Source: Amycolatopsis sp. WQ 127309 | GTDB taxonomy: Bacteria > Actinomycetota > Actinomycetes > Mycobacteriales > Pseudonocardiaceae | Assembly: GCF_023023025.1 (NCBI RefSeq) | Contig: NZ_CP095481.1 | Span: 3,038,001-3,102,000 of the forward strand | Direction of reading: 5' to 3' | Length of the DNA stretch: 64,000 nucleotides | In this document: in pieces, positions 15,726 to 24,512 of the stretch | How the letters are laid out: the number at the start of each line of letters is the position of its first letter | How positions within the stretch are numbered: position 1 is the first letter of the stretch | Made by a program: the position numbers and the translations under genes | The notes under the pieces: generated by a model | Seen by the model: the letters and a program-made list of their open reading frames with translations, nothing else | The model's database searches: none | What the model was told of the DNA's origin: nothing

Positions 15726-17002
15726 CACAGGGACACCGAGTCGCGCAGGATGTCGGCGAGGTCCTCCTCGGACGCCTCGCGGGGTGCGGTGGCCAGCAAC
15801 CGCTGCTGCTTCAGGGTTCCCTCGACCAGTGAGTCCACATCGGACTCCGTGTAGCCGACGGCACCGATGCCGTCCGGGATGCCGATCTTCCGCATCAGGT
15901 CGATCAGCACCGCGGGCAGGTGGCCGGCGGCGTCGCCGGACCACTCGAAATCGGGCGCCAGCAGGCGGGCGACCTGCCGGTGGCGGTCCGGCGCCGCGTC
16001 GAAGGTGAAGCGGAACGCGGCGGGCGCGGTCAGCGAGACGGCCATCCCGTGCGGCACCATGGGTTCGTCACCCGGGTAGCCGTCCGGGTGGAAATCCCTG
16101 ACCTGCCCGGCGATCGGGTACGCGTTCGCGTGCGGGATGTGCACGCCGGCGTTGCCGAACCCGAGGCCCGCGAACGTCGCGGCCAGTGCCATGGCTTCGC
16201 GTGCCTTGAGGTCGGAGCCGTCGCGCACCGCGGCGGGCAGGGCCCACGACAGCAGCCGCAGCGACTGCTCGGCGAACATGTCGGCCAGCGGGTTCGCGCC
16301 GCAGTACGGCACGCGTTGCTCCGGGCGCTTGCGGTCGAACTCGGTGTACGGCTTGGCGGTGTAGCTCTCCGCGGCGTGGCACAGGATGTCCATGCCACTC
16401 GCGGCGGTCACGCCGGCGGGCTGGCTGACGGTGAGCCGCGGGTCGACGACGGCGAGGGTGGGGCGCAGCCGCAGGTGGCTGATCCCGCTCTTGACGCGCA
16501 GGGACAGCACGTCCAGGACGCAGACGGTGGTGCTCTCCGAACCGGTGCCGGTGGTCGTCGGCACGGCGACGAGCGGCTTCAACGGGCGGTCGGGCGCGCG
16601 GCCGCCGCCGACCGGCGCGTTGACGTAGTCCATCAGGTCGCCGTCGTTGCTGGTCAGCAGGTTCGCGGCCTTCGCGGTGTCGATCGAGGAGCCGCCGCCG
16701 ACGGCCACGAAGGCGTCGTACGGACCGGTTCCGCGGGCGAAGTCAACCGCCTTCTGCATGCTGACATCGGTGGGTTCGACGTGTACGCCGTCGAAGATCT
16801 CGGTCTCGATGCCGTAACCGGTGATGCCGTCGGCGATGCGTCGCGGCCAGCCGGTGGCGGCGACCTGCGGGTCGGTCACGACCAGGACCCGGCGGGCGCC
16901 GTACTGCGTCAGGTCGTAGCCGATCTCGTCGCTGGCACCGGTGCCGTACTTCAATGCCGGTGCGCCATAAGTAAAAACGGTTTCATGTTCGGTCGCGGCC
17001 AA
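15722..17002 (-). CDS. iron-containing alcohol dehydrogenase, hydroxyacid-oxoacid transhydrogenase (HOT/ADHFE1) type
   Basis: The product has 426 residues. It begins near ETVFTYGAPALKYG, carries the nucleotide motif VGGGSSIDTAK, the TTTGTGSE segment, and FGNAGVHIPHANAYPIAG, which closely follows the ADHFE1 pattern with metal-binding histidines. ADHFE1-type enzymes move hydride between a hydroxyacid (such as 4-hydroxybutyrate) and 2-oxoglutarate without free NAD. The start is set at TTG 17002, with GGGAG upstream; the frame stays open to 17890 across the divergent gene, which cannot be real. It overlaps the downstream thioesterase by 4 nt. Confidence 0.85.
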   Translation of the reverse strand: MAATEHETVFTYGAPALKYGTGASDEIGYDLTQYGARRVLVVTDPQVAATGWPRRIADGITGYGIETEIFDGVHVEPTDVSMQKAVDFARGTGPYDAFVAVGGGSSIDTAKAANLLTSNDGDLMDYVNAPVGGGRAPDRPLKPLVAVPTTTGTGSESTTVCVLDVLSLRVKSGISHLRLRPTLAVVDPRLTVSQPAGVTAASGMDILCHAAESYTAKPYTEFDRKRPEQRVPYCGANPLADMFAEQSLRLLSWALPAAVRDGSDLKAREAMALAATFAGLGFGNAGVHIPHANAYPIAGQVRDFHPDGYPGDEPMVPHGMAVSLTAPAAFRFTFDAAPDRHRQVARLLAPDFEWSGDAAGHLPAVLIDLMRKIGIPDGIGAVGYTESDVDSLVEGTLKQQRLLATAPREASEEDLADILRDSVSLW

Positions 17003-17088
17003 GGCTGGGGTCCTCGCTCCCTTGATCGGATCCAGTCGGTCAAAGCGGACATTCAGGTCCAACCTTGCCGGGTTTCGGCGAAGATCAC

Positions 17089-17117
17089 TTGACTGCACTG
17101 AACGGTGCCCGCATAAG
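17089..17117 (+). promoter_or_regulatory. probable sigma-70-type promoter for the ThDP enzyme gene
   Basis: TTGACT at 17089-17094 is followed after 17 nt by CATAAG at 17112-17117, a good housekeeping-type promoter. Transcription would begin close to 17124, nearly at the first possible codon of the following frame, hinting at a leaderless or very short leader message. Confidence 0.5.
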
Positions 17118-17206
17118 CTCTCCTCATTAGATACCAACTGGGAGCGACCGTCGCCCAGACGGCCGTACGGATCCTGACCGAGGCGCGTGTCCGCCGTGTC
17201 TACGCG

Positions 17207-18796
17207 GTGGTCGGTGAGTCCTTCCTGGAACTGCTCGACGCGCTGCAACGCGAGCGGGAGATCACGCTCGTCTCGGCGCGTCACGACGCCGGCGCGGCGT
17301 TCATGGCGGAGGCGGAGGGCAAGCTCACCGAACGGCCCGCCGTGCTCCTCGCGAGCCGGGGGCCGAGCGCGGCGAGCCTGGCGATCGGTGTCCAGACGGC
17401 TTACCAGGACGAGACGCCGATGGTCGTGCTGCTGGAGACGCCGGCCACCGACCCGACGGTGTGGAGCTCCGGTGAGCTGCCGACATCGGACCTGACGGCG
17501 ATGTTCGAGTCGATCGCCAAGTCGACCCTGAGCGTGACCGACCCGGACAGCCTGCCCAGCCTGCTGGCGCACGCGCTGACGACGTCGCAGGAGGGGCGGC
17601 CGGGGCCGGTCGTGCTCGGTGTGCCCTGCGACATCTGGGGCATGCCCTACGACGCGGCGAAGCCGATGGCGCGGGTGCGGCCGCCGGCGTCCGGCACGCT
17701 GGGCCGTTCGGCGGACGCCGTGGCGCAGCTGGTGGACGAGGCGAAGTACCCGGTCGTCATCGTCGGCGGGCGGGCGCGGTCGGCGCGCGACGAGCTGATC
17801 GCGGTCGCCGACGAGCTCGCGCTGCCCGTCTACAACGCCTTCCGGCGCCAGGACGCCTTCCCCGAGAACCACGCGCGTTACGCCGGGCACCTCGGGCTCG
17901 GCATCCCGGCCCGGCAGCTCGACGCCTTGGAACGTGCTGACTTGGTGCTCGCGCTCGGCACCCAGCTCGACGAGGTGACGACGCAGGCCTACCGCTACCC
18001 GACGGCCCAGCAGACGCTGGTCATGGTCGGCACCGGCATCGAGGTCAGCATGCGGCGGCGCGGGCTGACGTTCCGGGTGGACTCCGAGGTCGAGCCGTTC
18101 CTGCGGGAGCTGCGGGCCGTGGCGTCACCCCGGACGCGGCGGGCCTCGGCGGCCAACGCCGCGGTGCACACCTTCATGACCCCGCCCGACACCAGCGGCA
18201 ACACCCGCGTCCACCCAGTGGACGTCGTGCGGGCCCTGCGTAAACTGGCGCCGGAAGACACCATCGTGACCAGCGACGCGGGCAACTTCGCCCAGTTCAT
18301 GCACCGGTACTGGTGCTTCACGGCGCCGCGCAGCCAGCTCGGGCCGTCCAACGCCGCGATGGGCTACGCCGTGCCGGCGGCCGTGGCGGCGAAACTGGCC
18401 GAACCGCGGCGGACCGTGGTAGCCATGGTGGGGGACGCCGGGACCCTGATGACCGGCCAGGAGATCGAGACGGCCGTCCGCTACCGGGCGCCGGTGATGG
18501 TGGTGGTGTTCCAGAACGGCCTGCACGGCGGGCTCGCCATGCACCAGGCCCGTACCCACGGCCGGTTGTCCGGGGTGTCGATCCCGTTGACGGACTTCGC
18601 TTCGTGGGCGCGTGGACTGGGCGCGGCCGGGTACACGGTGGACGATCGTGAGGAGCTCGAGCCGATCATCGCCAGCGCGCTGGTGCGGCAGCGTCCGTGC
18701 GTCATCGACGTGCGGACGGACCCCGATGTGGTGACGCCCGACGTGCGGTTGTCGGCGCTCCTGGGTCAAGCGCGCCCGCAACCTCCCGCCCAGTAA
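17207..18796 (+). CDS. thiamine diphosphate-dependent enzyme (acetolactate synthase/benzoylformate decarboxylase superfamily)
   Basis: The product has 529 residues from GTG at 17207. It has the three-part ThDP fold: PYR domain, central domain and PP domain, the last with the metal/ThDP motif VGDAG...FQN. The frame is open back to 17117 and residues encoded from 17138 (GATVAQTAVRILTEARVRRV) look like a genuine PYR-domain N-terminus. The true start may therefore be a rare codon (CTG 17138 or ATT 17126) because no ATG, GTG or TTG lies there. The position of the cofactor-activating Glu (usually RHE) reads Asp here (ARHDAGAAFMAEA). It is divergent from the transhydrogenase/thioesterase pair. The substrate is unknown. 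Confidence 0.85.
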   Translation: MVGESFLELLDALQREREITLVSARHDAGAAFMAEAEGKLTERPAVLLASRGPSAASLAIGVQTAYQDETPMVVLLETPATDPTVWSSGELPTSDLTAMFESIAKSTLSVTDPDSLPSLLAHALTTSQEGRPGPVVLGVPCDIWGMPYDAAKPMARVRPPASGTLGRSADAVAQLVDEAKYPVVIVGGRARSARDELIAVADELALPVYNAFRRQDAFPENHARYAGHLGLGIPARQLDALERADLVLALGTQLDEVTTQAYRYPTAQQTLVMVGTGIEVSMRRRGLTFRVDSEVEPFLRELRAVASPRTRRASAANAAVHTFMTPPDTSGNTRVHPVDVVRALRKLAPEDTIVTSDAGNFAQFMHRYWCFTAPRSQLGPSNAAMGYAVPAAVAAKLAEPRRTVVAMVGDAGTLMTGQEIETAVRYRAPVMVVVFQNGLHGGLAMHQARTHGRLSGVSIPLTDFASWARGLGAAGYTVDDREELEPIIASALVRQRPCVIDVRTDPDVVTPDVRLSALLGQARPQPPAQ

Positions 18797-19010
18797 CGGT
18801 TTCGGACTGTTTCATTCCGGGAAACGCCGGGAATGTTCAGTGGTAGCAGGCCGTTGGCTGAGGTAATCTGGCGGTGTTCCGGTGGTGGTTCGCCGCTGAA
18901 CCTTCCCGGCCGGGTCCCGGCGGGAGACAACCGGTTTCTGTCGGTGCCGCATGGCACCATCACGGTCATGACCCGCATTGCAGCGGGCAGGGAACGAGGG
19001 GAGTTTCGAC

Positions 19011-19181
19011 GTGGCCGATCAGCAGCACGCGACCGAAGCAGCGCGGAAGTCCGGCGTCGTACCGGTGCTGTTCAGCGCCAGCGCGGAGGCGCACGACGAC
19101 GCGGTCGTCGTCGCCGAGCACGAGACGGCTTGGCGTTCGCCGTTCTCGGCCGAGGGCCTGCGCCCGGCGAGTGGCGAATAG
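19011..19181 (+). CDS. hypothetical small protein
   Basis: The frame encodes 56 residues from GTG at 19011, with GAGGGGAG 7-8 nt upstream, a good site for a small gene. It is Ala/Glu/Val-rich (HDDAVVVAEHETAWRSPFSA), soluble and without cysteines. It lies in an otherwise empty 580-nt gap between the ThDP gene and cspA. I recognise no family; the ribosome binding site is the main support. Confidence 0.4.
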   Translation: MADQQHATEAARKSGVVPVLFSASAEAHDDAVVVAEHETAWRSPFSAEGLRPASGE

Positions 19182-19308
19182 CTCACCTCTCCCGGGTGAA
19201 GACGGGTTGTCCGCGCAGGTCAACCTGTGCTTTACTTCAGATGGTCGATTTTTGTGTTCGTGTTAGCTCACGCTCGCAGAATTCCGCGGGCGTAGTGTCT
19301 CCTCGCCG

Positions 19309-19357
19309 AGGAAGCAAACCGTCCGGGTACTGACCCGGGTTGCCGAAGTGGCTTCCT
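19309..19357 (+). promoter_or_regulatory. structured cold-shock leader of cspA
   Basis: In the 5' leader AGGAAGC (19309-19315) can pair with GCTTCCT (19351-19357), enclosing an inner CCGGGT/ACCCGG hairpin (19323-19338). Nested hairpins in a long leader are typical of cold-shock genes, whose mRNA folding changes with temperature. Confidence 0.45.
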
Positions 19358-19385
19358 GTTTTGTGTTACACATGGAGACTTTTTT

Positions 19386-19589
19386 ATGACTCAGGGCACT
19401 GTGAAGTGGTTCAACTCCGAGAAGGGGTTCGGCTTCATCACCCCCGACAACGGTGGCGGCGACGTCTTCGTTCACTACAGCGAGATCCAGGGTAACGGCT
19501 TCAAGACCCTTGAAGAGAACGCTCGCGTCGAGTTCGAGATCGGCCAGGGCCAGAAGGGCCCGCAGGCCACGTCGGTCAACCTGATCTGA
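19386..19589 (+). CDS. cspA: cold shock protein CspA-like
   Basis: The product has 67 residues, a single cold-shock OB-fold domain. It shows [20 protein letters not shown] (RNP1) and VFVHYSEI (RNP2), the aromatic RNA-binding surface. It acts as an RNA chaperone in the cytoplasm. GGAG precedes a T-rich spacer and ATG at 19386. A second paralogue lies at 37150, nearly identical in layout. It is followed by a strong terminator. Confidence 0.97.
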   Translation: MTQGTVKWFNSEKGFGFITPDNGGGDVFVHYSEIQGNGFKTLEENARVEFEIGQGQKGPQATSVNLI

Positions 19590-19602
19590 CTTTGATCTTG
19601 GG

Positions 19603-19638
19603 AAAGGGCCGTCACCCGTTCGGGGTGGCGGCCCTTTT
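19603..19638 (+). terminator. rho-independent terminator after cspA
   Basis: AAAGGGCCGTCACCC pairs with GGGTGGCGGCCCTTTT around a GTTCG loop, followed by T-rich sequence. It lies 13 nt after the cspA stop. Confidence 0.88.
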
Positions 19639-19653
19639 CGTATGCTCCGCCCC

Positions 19654-19878
19654 ATGATCGAGCACGGGTACACCGTCTCCGGGATGAGCTGCGGGCACTG
19701 CGCGCAGTCGGTCACCGAGGAAATCACCGCTCTGCCCGGAGTGACCGAAGTGGACGTCGACGTCCCGACCGGCCGGGTCGTGGTGCGCGCCGACGCCGCG
19801 CTGGTGGAGGACGACGTCCGGACCGCGGTCGGAGAAGCGGGTTTCACCTACGTCGGTGTGGCCAGCCTGGTGTCGTGA
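19654..19878 (+). CDS. copZ: heavy-metal-associated (HMA) domain protein, CopZ-like
   Basis: The product has 74 residues from ATG at 19654 (ATG at 19642 is possible but sits in the terminator). It is one HMA ferredoxin-like domain with the metal motif GMSCGHC (MxCxxC) at its N-terminus. CopZ-type chaperones carry Cu(I) in the cytoplasm to exporters or repressors. No copper ATPase or CsoR is adjacent, so the metal and partner are inferred from the family. Confidence 0.88.
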   Translation: MIEHGYTVSGMSCGHCAQSVTEEITALPGVTEVDVDVPTGRVVVRADAALVEDDVRTAVGEAGFTYVGVASLVS

Positions 19879-20162
19879 GCACGACGCCGCGGGCCGGTTG
19901 GTTCTTCTCCGGCGGTGTGGCTCCAGGTTGGACTGTCCACACTGCTCACTTCAGGCGTCCGTTGGGCTGATCGGCCGCATCCACTGATCTGTCGAGCCTG
20001 AGGACGGCGGCACGCCCCGCCACGCCCGGGCCCGCGGCCCACTTTGTGATCTTCGCCGTGCCTTGTTACACGCAGCCCGCAACATGCAACGCCCTGCAAC
20101 CCTTCCCTCCGGCACACCTGAAGGAGTCTCCTGGTACCCGACGCGGGAATCGGGAGGTCAGG

Positions 20163-21176
20163 TTGGGCGAGTCGGTGGCGGGGATCGTCGCGAACCCGGC
20201 GTCGGGGCGGGACATCCGCCGGCTGGTCGCGCAGGCTTCCGTGTTCCCCACCGCGGAGAAGGCGAACATGGTCCAGCGGCTGCTGGCCGCGTTCGCCGTG
20301 GCCGGGGTCGATCGGGCCATGGTCTCGACCGATCTCGGCGGCATCTCCGCCGCGGTGCTGCGGGCTCTCGGGCGGGGTGGGACCTGGCCGCACGTCGACT
20401 TCCTCGACGAGGATCCGCTCAGCGGCACCGCGAAGGACACCAGCAACGCCGTGCGCCGGATGGTCGAGGCCGGCGCCGGGGTCATCGTCGTGCTCGGGGG
20501 TGACGGGACCGCGCGCGTCGCGGCCGCGGCCTGCGAAGACGTCCCGCTGCTCGCCCTCTCGACCGGGACCAACAACGCCTTCCCGCAGACGCGGGAGGCG
20601 ACCGTCGCCGGGCTCGCCGCCGGGCTGATCGCCACCGGGCAGATCGACCCCGACCTGGTCACGCACCGGGTCAGCGTGCTCGAAGTCGTCACCAAGGCCC
20701 GCCGCGAGATCGCGCTCGTCGACGTCTGCGTGTCCCTGAGCAGGCACATCGGCGCGCGGGCGCTGTGGGATCCGGCGTCGCTCACCGAGCTGTACTGCAC
20801 CTTCGCCGAACCCGACGGCATCGGCCTCTCCAGCGTGGCCGGCCAGCTCTGCCCGAGCCCGCGCTCGAGCCCGGACGGCGTCGCGCTGCAGCTCGGGCCG
20901 GTCGGGGAGACGCCGTACGTCGTGCACGCGCCGATCGCGCCGGGGCTGGTGCGGCCGGTCGGAGTGCGGGGCTGGGGCGTCCTGCAGCCGGGCATGCGGG
21001 TCGAGCTGGCCGCGGCGGGTGGGGTGATCGCGCTCGACGGCGAGCGCGAACTCGAACTGAAGCTCGGGGAGAGCGCGTTCGTCGAGCTCAAGCCGGACGG
21101 GCCGTGGTGCGTCGACGTCCGGGCCGCGATGGCCGAAGCGGCACGAAAAGGGCTGTTGCGCAGCGAACCGAACTAG
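20163..21176 (+). CDS. acoX: AcoX-like ATP-NAD kinase family protein
   Basis: The product has 337 residues from TTG at 20163, preceded by GGGAGG. It has the NAD-kinase-like signature VVLGGDGTARVAA followed by LALSTGTNNAFP, as in AcoX proteins encoded with acetoin dehydrogenase genes. An early GIVANPASGRDIR strand is also typical. Its biochemical role in acetoin metabolism is not settled. It is the first of four same-strand genes; acoA starts 16 nt after its stop. Three GCAAC repeats at 20079-20100 upstream might be an operator. Confidence 0.88.
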   Translation: MGESVAGIVANPASGRDIRRLVAQASVFPTAEKANMVQRLLAAFAVAGVDRAMVSTDLGGISAAVLRALGRGGTWPHVDFLDEDPLSGTAKDTSNAVRRMVEAGAGVIVVLGGDGTARVAAAACEDVPLLALSTGTNNAFPQTREATVAGLAAGLIATGQIDPDLVTHRVSVLEVVTKARREIALVDVCVSLSRHIGARALWDPASLTELYCTFAEPDGIGLSSVAGQLCPSPRSSPDGVALQLGPVGETPYVVHAPIAPGLVRPVGVRGWGVLQPGMRVELAAAGGVIALDGERELELKLGESAFVELKPDGPWCVDVRAAMAEAARKGLLRSEPN

Positions 21177-21192
21177 CGAAGGAGCTCCGACG

Positions 21193-22062
21193 ATGACGGA
21201 CACCCTGCGGGCGGCGTATCGCACGATGCGCACCATCCGGGCCTTCGAAGAGCGGGTGCGCGCGGAGTTCGCGACCGGCGAGATCCCCGGGGCCATGCAG
21301 CTCCACGCCGGTGAGGAGGCCTCGGTCGCCGGGGTCTGCGCCCACCTCGGGGACCGCGACGCGATCGCCGGCAGCCACCGCGGGCACAGCATCGCCAAGG
21401 GCGTCGACGTCAAGGGCATGATGGCCGAGATCTACGGCCGCCGGACCGGCTCCTGCCACGGCAAAGGCGGTTCGACGCACATCGCCGACCTCTCGAAGGG
21501 CGTGCTCGGCGCCGGCCCGCCCCTCATCTGCGGCACCGCGCTCGCCGCGAAACAGCAGGACACCGGCGGTGTCGGAGTGGCCTTCTTCAGTGAAAGCAGC
21601 CAGGGGACGACGCTGGAGGCGCTGAGCCTTGCGGCGGCCTGGAACCTGCCGGCGATCTTCGTCGCGGAGAACAACGGGTACGCCGAGGCGACGTCGAGCA
21701 GCTGGTCCGTCGCGTCGGACAACATCGCCGACCGGGCCGCCGGCTTCGGTGTGCCGGGCGTGATCGTGGACGGCTTCGACTTCTTCGCCGTGCACGAAGC
21801 CGCCGGCGAGGCGATCGAGCGTGCCCGCGAAGGCGGCGGCCCGACGCTGATCGAGGTCAAGTTCACCCGCTACCAGCGGGGACTCGACTGCCTCGCGTGG
21901 TTCCGCGCCCGCGTCACCGAGAGCGGTGAGCTGCCCGGAACCGTCCTGGACGACATCGACGCCGAAGTCGCGAAGCTCGTCGAAGACGCCGTCGCCGAGG
22001 CGAAGGCCGCGCCCAAACCGACCCGGGCGGACCTCGAAACCGACGTCTACGCGTCGTACTGA
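21193..22062 (+). CDS. acoA: acetoin dehydrogenase-type E1 alpha subunit
   Basis: The product has 289 residues with AAGGAG upstream. It has the E1-alpha ThDP pattern, though the metal motif is degenerate: the usual GDG position falls in GGVGVAFFSESSQGTTLEAL, followed by PAIFVAENNGYA. SHRGHSIAKGVDVKGMMAE matches the AcoA family. With AcoB it forms the heterotetrameric E1 component that decarboxylates acetoin or a 2-oxoacid and passes the acyl group to lipoyl-E2. The replacement of GDG by FFSE is notable and should be compared with other AcoA proteins. Five bases separate it from acoB. Confidence 0.88.
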   Translation: MTDTLRAAYRTMRTIRAFEERVRAEFATGEIPGAMQLHAGEEASVAGVCAHLGDRDAIAGSHRGHSIAKGVDVKGMMAEIYGRRTGSCHGKGGSTHIADLSKGVLGAGPPLICGTALAAKQQDTGGVGVAFFSESSQGTTLEALSLAAAWNLPAIFVAENNGYAEATSSSWSVASDNIADRAAGFGVPGVIVDGFDFFAVHEAAGEAIERAREGGGPTLIEVKFTRYQRGLDCLAWFRARVTESGELPGTVLDDIDAEVAKLVEDAVAEAKAAPKPTRADLETDVYASY

Positions 22063-22067
22063 CCGCC

Positions 22068-23066
22068 GTGGCCCGCACGATCAGCTACCGCGAGGCGATC
22101 GACGAGGCACTCGCGCAGGAGATGGCCCGCGACGAGTCGGTCATCGTGCTCGGTGGCGCCCCCGGTGCCGTCCAGGGGCTCTTCCCGGGGCGTGTCCTGG
22201 ACACGCCGGCCTCCGAGTCGGCGTTCGTCGGTGCGGCCATCGGTGCCGCGACGCGCGGGCAGCGGCCGGTCGCGGAGCTGGTGTCCATCGACTTCATGGG
22301 CGCCGGCATCGACCAGATCTTCAACCAGGCGGCGAAGTTCCGGTACATGTTCGGCGGCAACGCGCGGACGCCGGTGGTGATCCGCACGGTGTACGGCGCC
22401 GGGCTGCGGGCCGCGGCCCAGCACTCCCAGTGCCTGTACCCGATCTTCACGCACATCCCCGGCCTCAAGGTCGTCGTGCCGTCGAGCCCGTACGAGGCGA
22501 AAGGCCTGCTCATCCGGTCGATCCGGGACGACGACCCGGTCGTCTTCTGCGAACACCGGGCGCTCTACGAGACCAGCGGCGAGGTGCCGGAGGACAGCTA
22601 CACGATCCCGTTCGGCCAGGCGGACGTCGTCCGCGAAGGCGGCGACGTGACGATCGTGGCGATCGGCCGGATGGTCGCGATGGCCCGGCAGGCCGCGGGC
22701 GAGCTGGCCGCGACCGGCGTCGAGGCCGAGGTCATCGACCCGCGCACCACCAGCCCGCTCGACACCGGAACGATCCTGGCGAGCGTCCGGAAGACCGGCC
22801 GGCTGGTCGTCGTCGACGAGGCCTCGCCGCGCTGCAACCTCGCGACGGACATCTCCGCGCTGGTCGCGAAGGAGGCGTTCGGCGCGCTGCGGGCGCCGAT
22901 CGAGATGGTGACGCCGCCGCACACGCCGGTGCCGTTCTCCGACGCCCTCGAAGACCTCTACATCCCGGACGCGCAGAAGGTCCTCAACGCCGCGAAGGCG
23001 GTTGTGGAGTACCGCCGCAGCTCGCCTGCCGTCCACAATGGACGCGACGGCGGAGGCGTGGGGTAG
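22068..23066 (+). CDS. acoB: acetoin dehydrogenase-type E1 beta subunit
   Basis: The product has 332 residues from GTG at 22068. It has the E1-beta transketolase-like pattern: ESAFVGAAIGAATRGQRPVA containing the ThDP-activating Glu, MFGGNARTPVVIRT, and a C-terminal transketolase domain with VVVDEASPRCNLATDI. It pairs with AcoA. The last about 20 residues (from SSPAVHNGRDG) look like a non-conserved tail. No lipoyl E2 (acoC) or E3 gene follows, so the complex must borrow these from elsewhere. Confidence 0.9.
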   Translation: MARTISYREAIDEALAQEMARDESVIVLGGAPGAVQGLFPGRVLDTPASESAFVGAAIGAATRGQRPVAELVSIDFMGAGIDQIFNQAAKFRYMFGGNARTPVVIRTVYGAGLRAAAQHSQCLYPIFTHIPGLKVVVPSSPYEAKGLLIRSIRDDDPVVFCEHRALYETSGEVPEDSYTIPFGQADVVREGGDVTIVAIGRMVAMARQAAGELAATGVEAEVIDPRTTSPLDTGTILASVRKTGRLVVVDEASPRCNLATDISALVAKEAFGALRAPIEMVTPPHTPVPFSDALEDLYIPDAQKVLNAAKAVVEYRRSSPAVHNGRDGGGVG

Positions 23067-23177
23067 CCGGGAGACCGGGGCCGCCGAGGGCAAGACCTGA
23101 AGGGCGAGATCGTCCCCACCTACCGATCACGGGATCGAAACGGCACACTGGGGCCGGTCGAGCGCGAGGAGCGGCGG

Positions 23178-24446
23178 TTGGGTCAACGGGACCTCGAGGC
23201 AGCGTTGCCGGCCGGGGCCGACCCCCGGCAGCACGCACGCGCCCTCGCCCAGGTGCACGAAGCGGCGGTGGCCGGCCGGGCGCTGCCCTCGCGGCTGCGG
23301 CCGGTGATCCACGCGTCCTGGCAACGGATGCGCAAGCTCGGCGTCGACCCGGAGGGCCGGGCCGCCGCGCCCGTGCTGACGTTCGAGCAGCTCGAAGCCC
23401 GTCGCCGCACGAGTGGCCTGGTCCAGGCCATGCCGACGCTGCGAGGCGGCCTGATCAGCCTCGCCGAGCAGGCCGCGCACATCATGGTCATCGTCGACGC
23501 GGACGGCGCGGTGCTCTGGCGCGACGGCAGCACCGCGGTCAGCCGCCACGCCGACCGGCTCGGGTTCGTCGAAGGCGCCGACTGGCGGGAAGAGGCCGTC
23601 GGCACCAACGCGATCGGCACCGCACTGGTCGCGCGCCGCGCGATGCAGGTGTATTCCGCCGAGCACTACGTCCGGTCCCAGCACTTCTGGACGTGCGCCG
23701 CCGCGCCGCTGCACGACCCTCGCGACGGCCGGCTGCTCGGCGTCGTCGACCTCTCCGGCCCGGCCCCGACCGTCCACGCGTCGACGTTGGCGCTGGTCGA
23801 CGCCGTGACGCGGCTAGCGGAGACGCAGCTGCGCACCACCCACCTCACCGAGCTGGAACGGCTTCGCGGCTTCGCCGTCCCGGTGCTCGCGAAGGTCGGC
23901 GAGCCGGCCGTCGTGGCCGACGAGCACGGCTGGGTCGCCGCGGCCGCCGGGCTCGCGCCGGTCGACCGGATCGCCCTGCCGGCGGGCCTCGCGCCGGGCC
24001 GGGCGTGGCTCCCCGCGTACGGCACCGTCGCGGTCGAACCGGTGCCGGGCGGCTGGCTGATCCGGCTCACCGAGTCCGACGCCGAGACCGCCCCGGCCAC
24101 CCGCGTCGTCCTGGACGTCCGGTCGGCGCGCGAGCCCGAGCTGACCGTCTCGGGCGGCGCCGGGACCTGGACGCACCGGCTCAGCCCGCGGCACGCCGAG
24201 ATGCTGTACGTGCTGGCCAGCCGCCGCGACGGCCGCTCGGCGTCCGAGCTGTCGCTGGACCTGTTCGGCGACGCCGGCCGCACGGTCACCGTCCGCGCCG
24301 AGATGTCCCGGTTGCGCCGGCACTTCGGCGGCATCCTCGGCGCGAAGCCCTACCGCTTCGCCGACGACGTCGAGGTGCTGGTCCGGCGGCCGGACAACGC
24401 CGAGGCCGTGCTGCCGCACTCGCTCGCCCCGGCCATCCGCGGCTGA
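23178..24446 (+). CDS. AcoR-like GAF-domain transcriptional regulator with winged-helix end
   Basis: The product has 422 residues from TTG at 23178 after GAGGAG. The N-terminal half matches AcoR-type activators: SRLRPVIHASWQRMRKLGV, then a GAF domain with EEAVGTNAIGTAL and HFWTCAAAPLHDP. Classical AcoR has a sigma-54 AAA+ domain next; here it is missing, as expected in actinobacteria, and the C-terminus (about 320-410) resembles a winged helix (SPRHAEMLYVLA...VTVRAEMSRLRRHFGG). It probably senses an inducer through GAF and controls acoXAB. It lies 111 nt downstream of acoB on the same strand. Confidence 0.82.
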   Translation: MGQRDLEAALPAGADPRQHARALAQVHEAAVAGRALPSRLRPVIHASWQRMRKLGVDPEGRAAAPVLTFEQLEARRRTSGLVQAMPTLRGGLISLAEQAAHIMVIVDADGAVLWRDGSTAVSRHADRLGFVEGADWREEAVGTNAIGTALVARRAMQVYSAEHYVRSQHFWTCAAAPLHDPRDGRLLGVVDLSGPAPTVHASTLALVDAVTRLAETQLRTTHLTELERLRGFAVPVLAKVGEPAVVADEHGWVAAAAGLAPVDRIALPAGLAPGRAWLPAYGTVAVEPVPGGWLIRLTESDAETAPATRVVLDVRSAREPELTVSGGAGTWTHRLSPRHAEMLYVLASRRDGRSASELSLDLFGDAGRTVTVRAEMSRLRRHFGGILGAKPYRFADDVEVLVRRPDNAEAVLPHSLAPAIRG

Positions 24447-24512
24447 ACTCCACCCCCGGCTCCACCCGCCGACGGTCCCGGTCCACCCCGGTTCGTTCGT
24501 AGCGTCAGCGCC

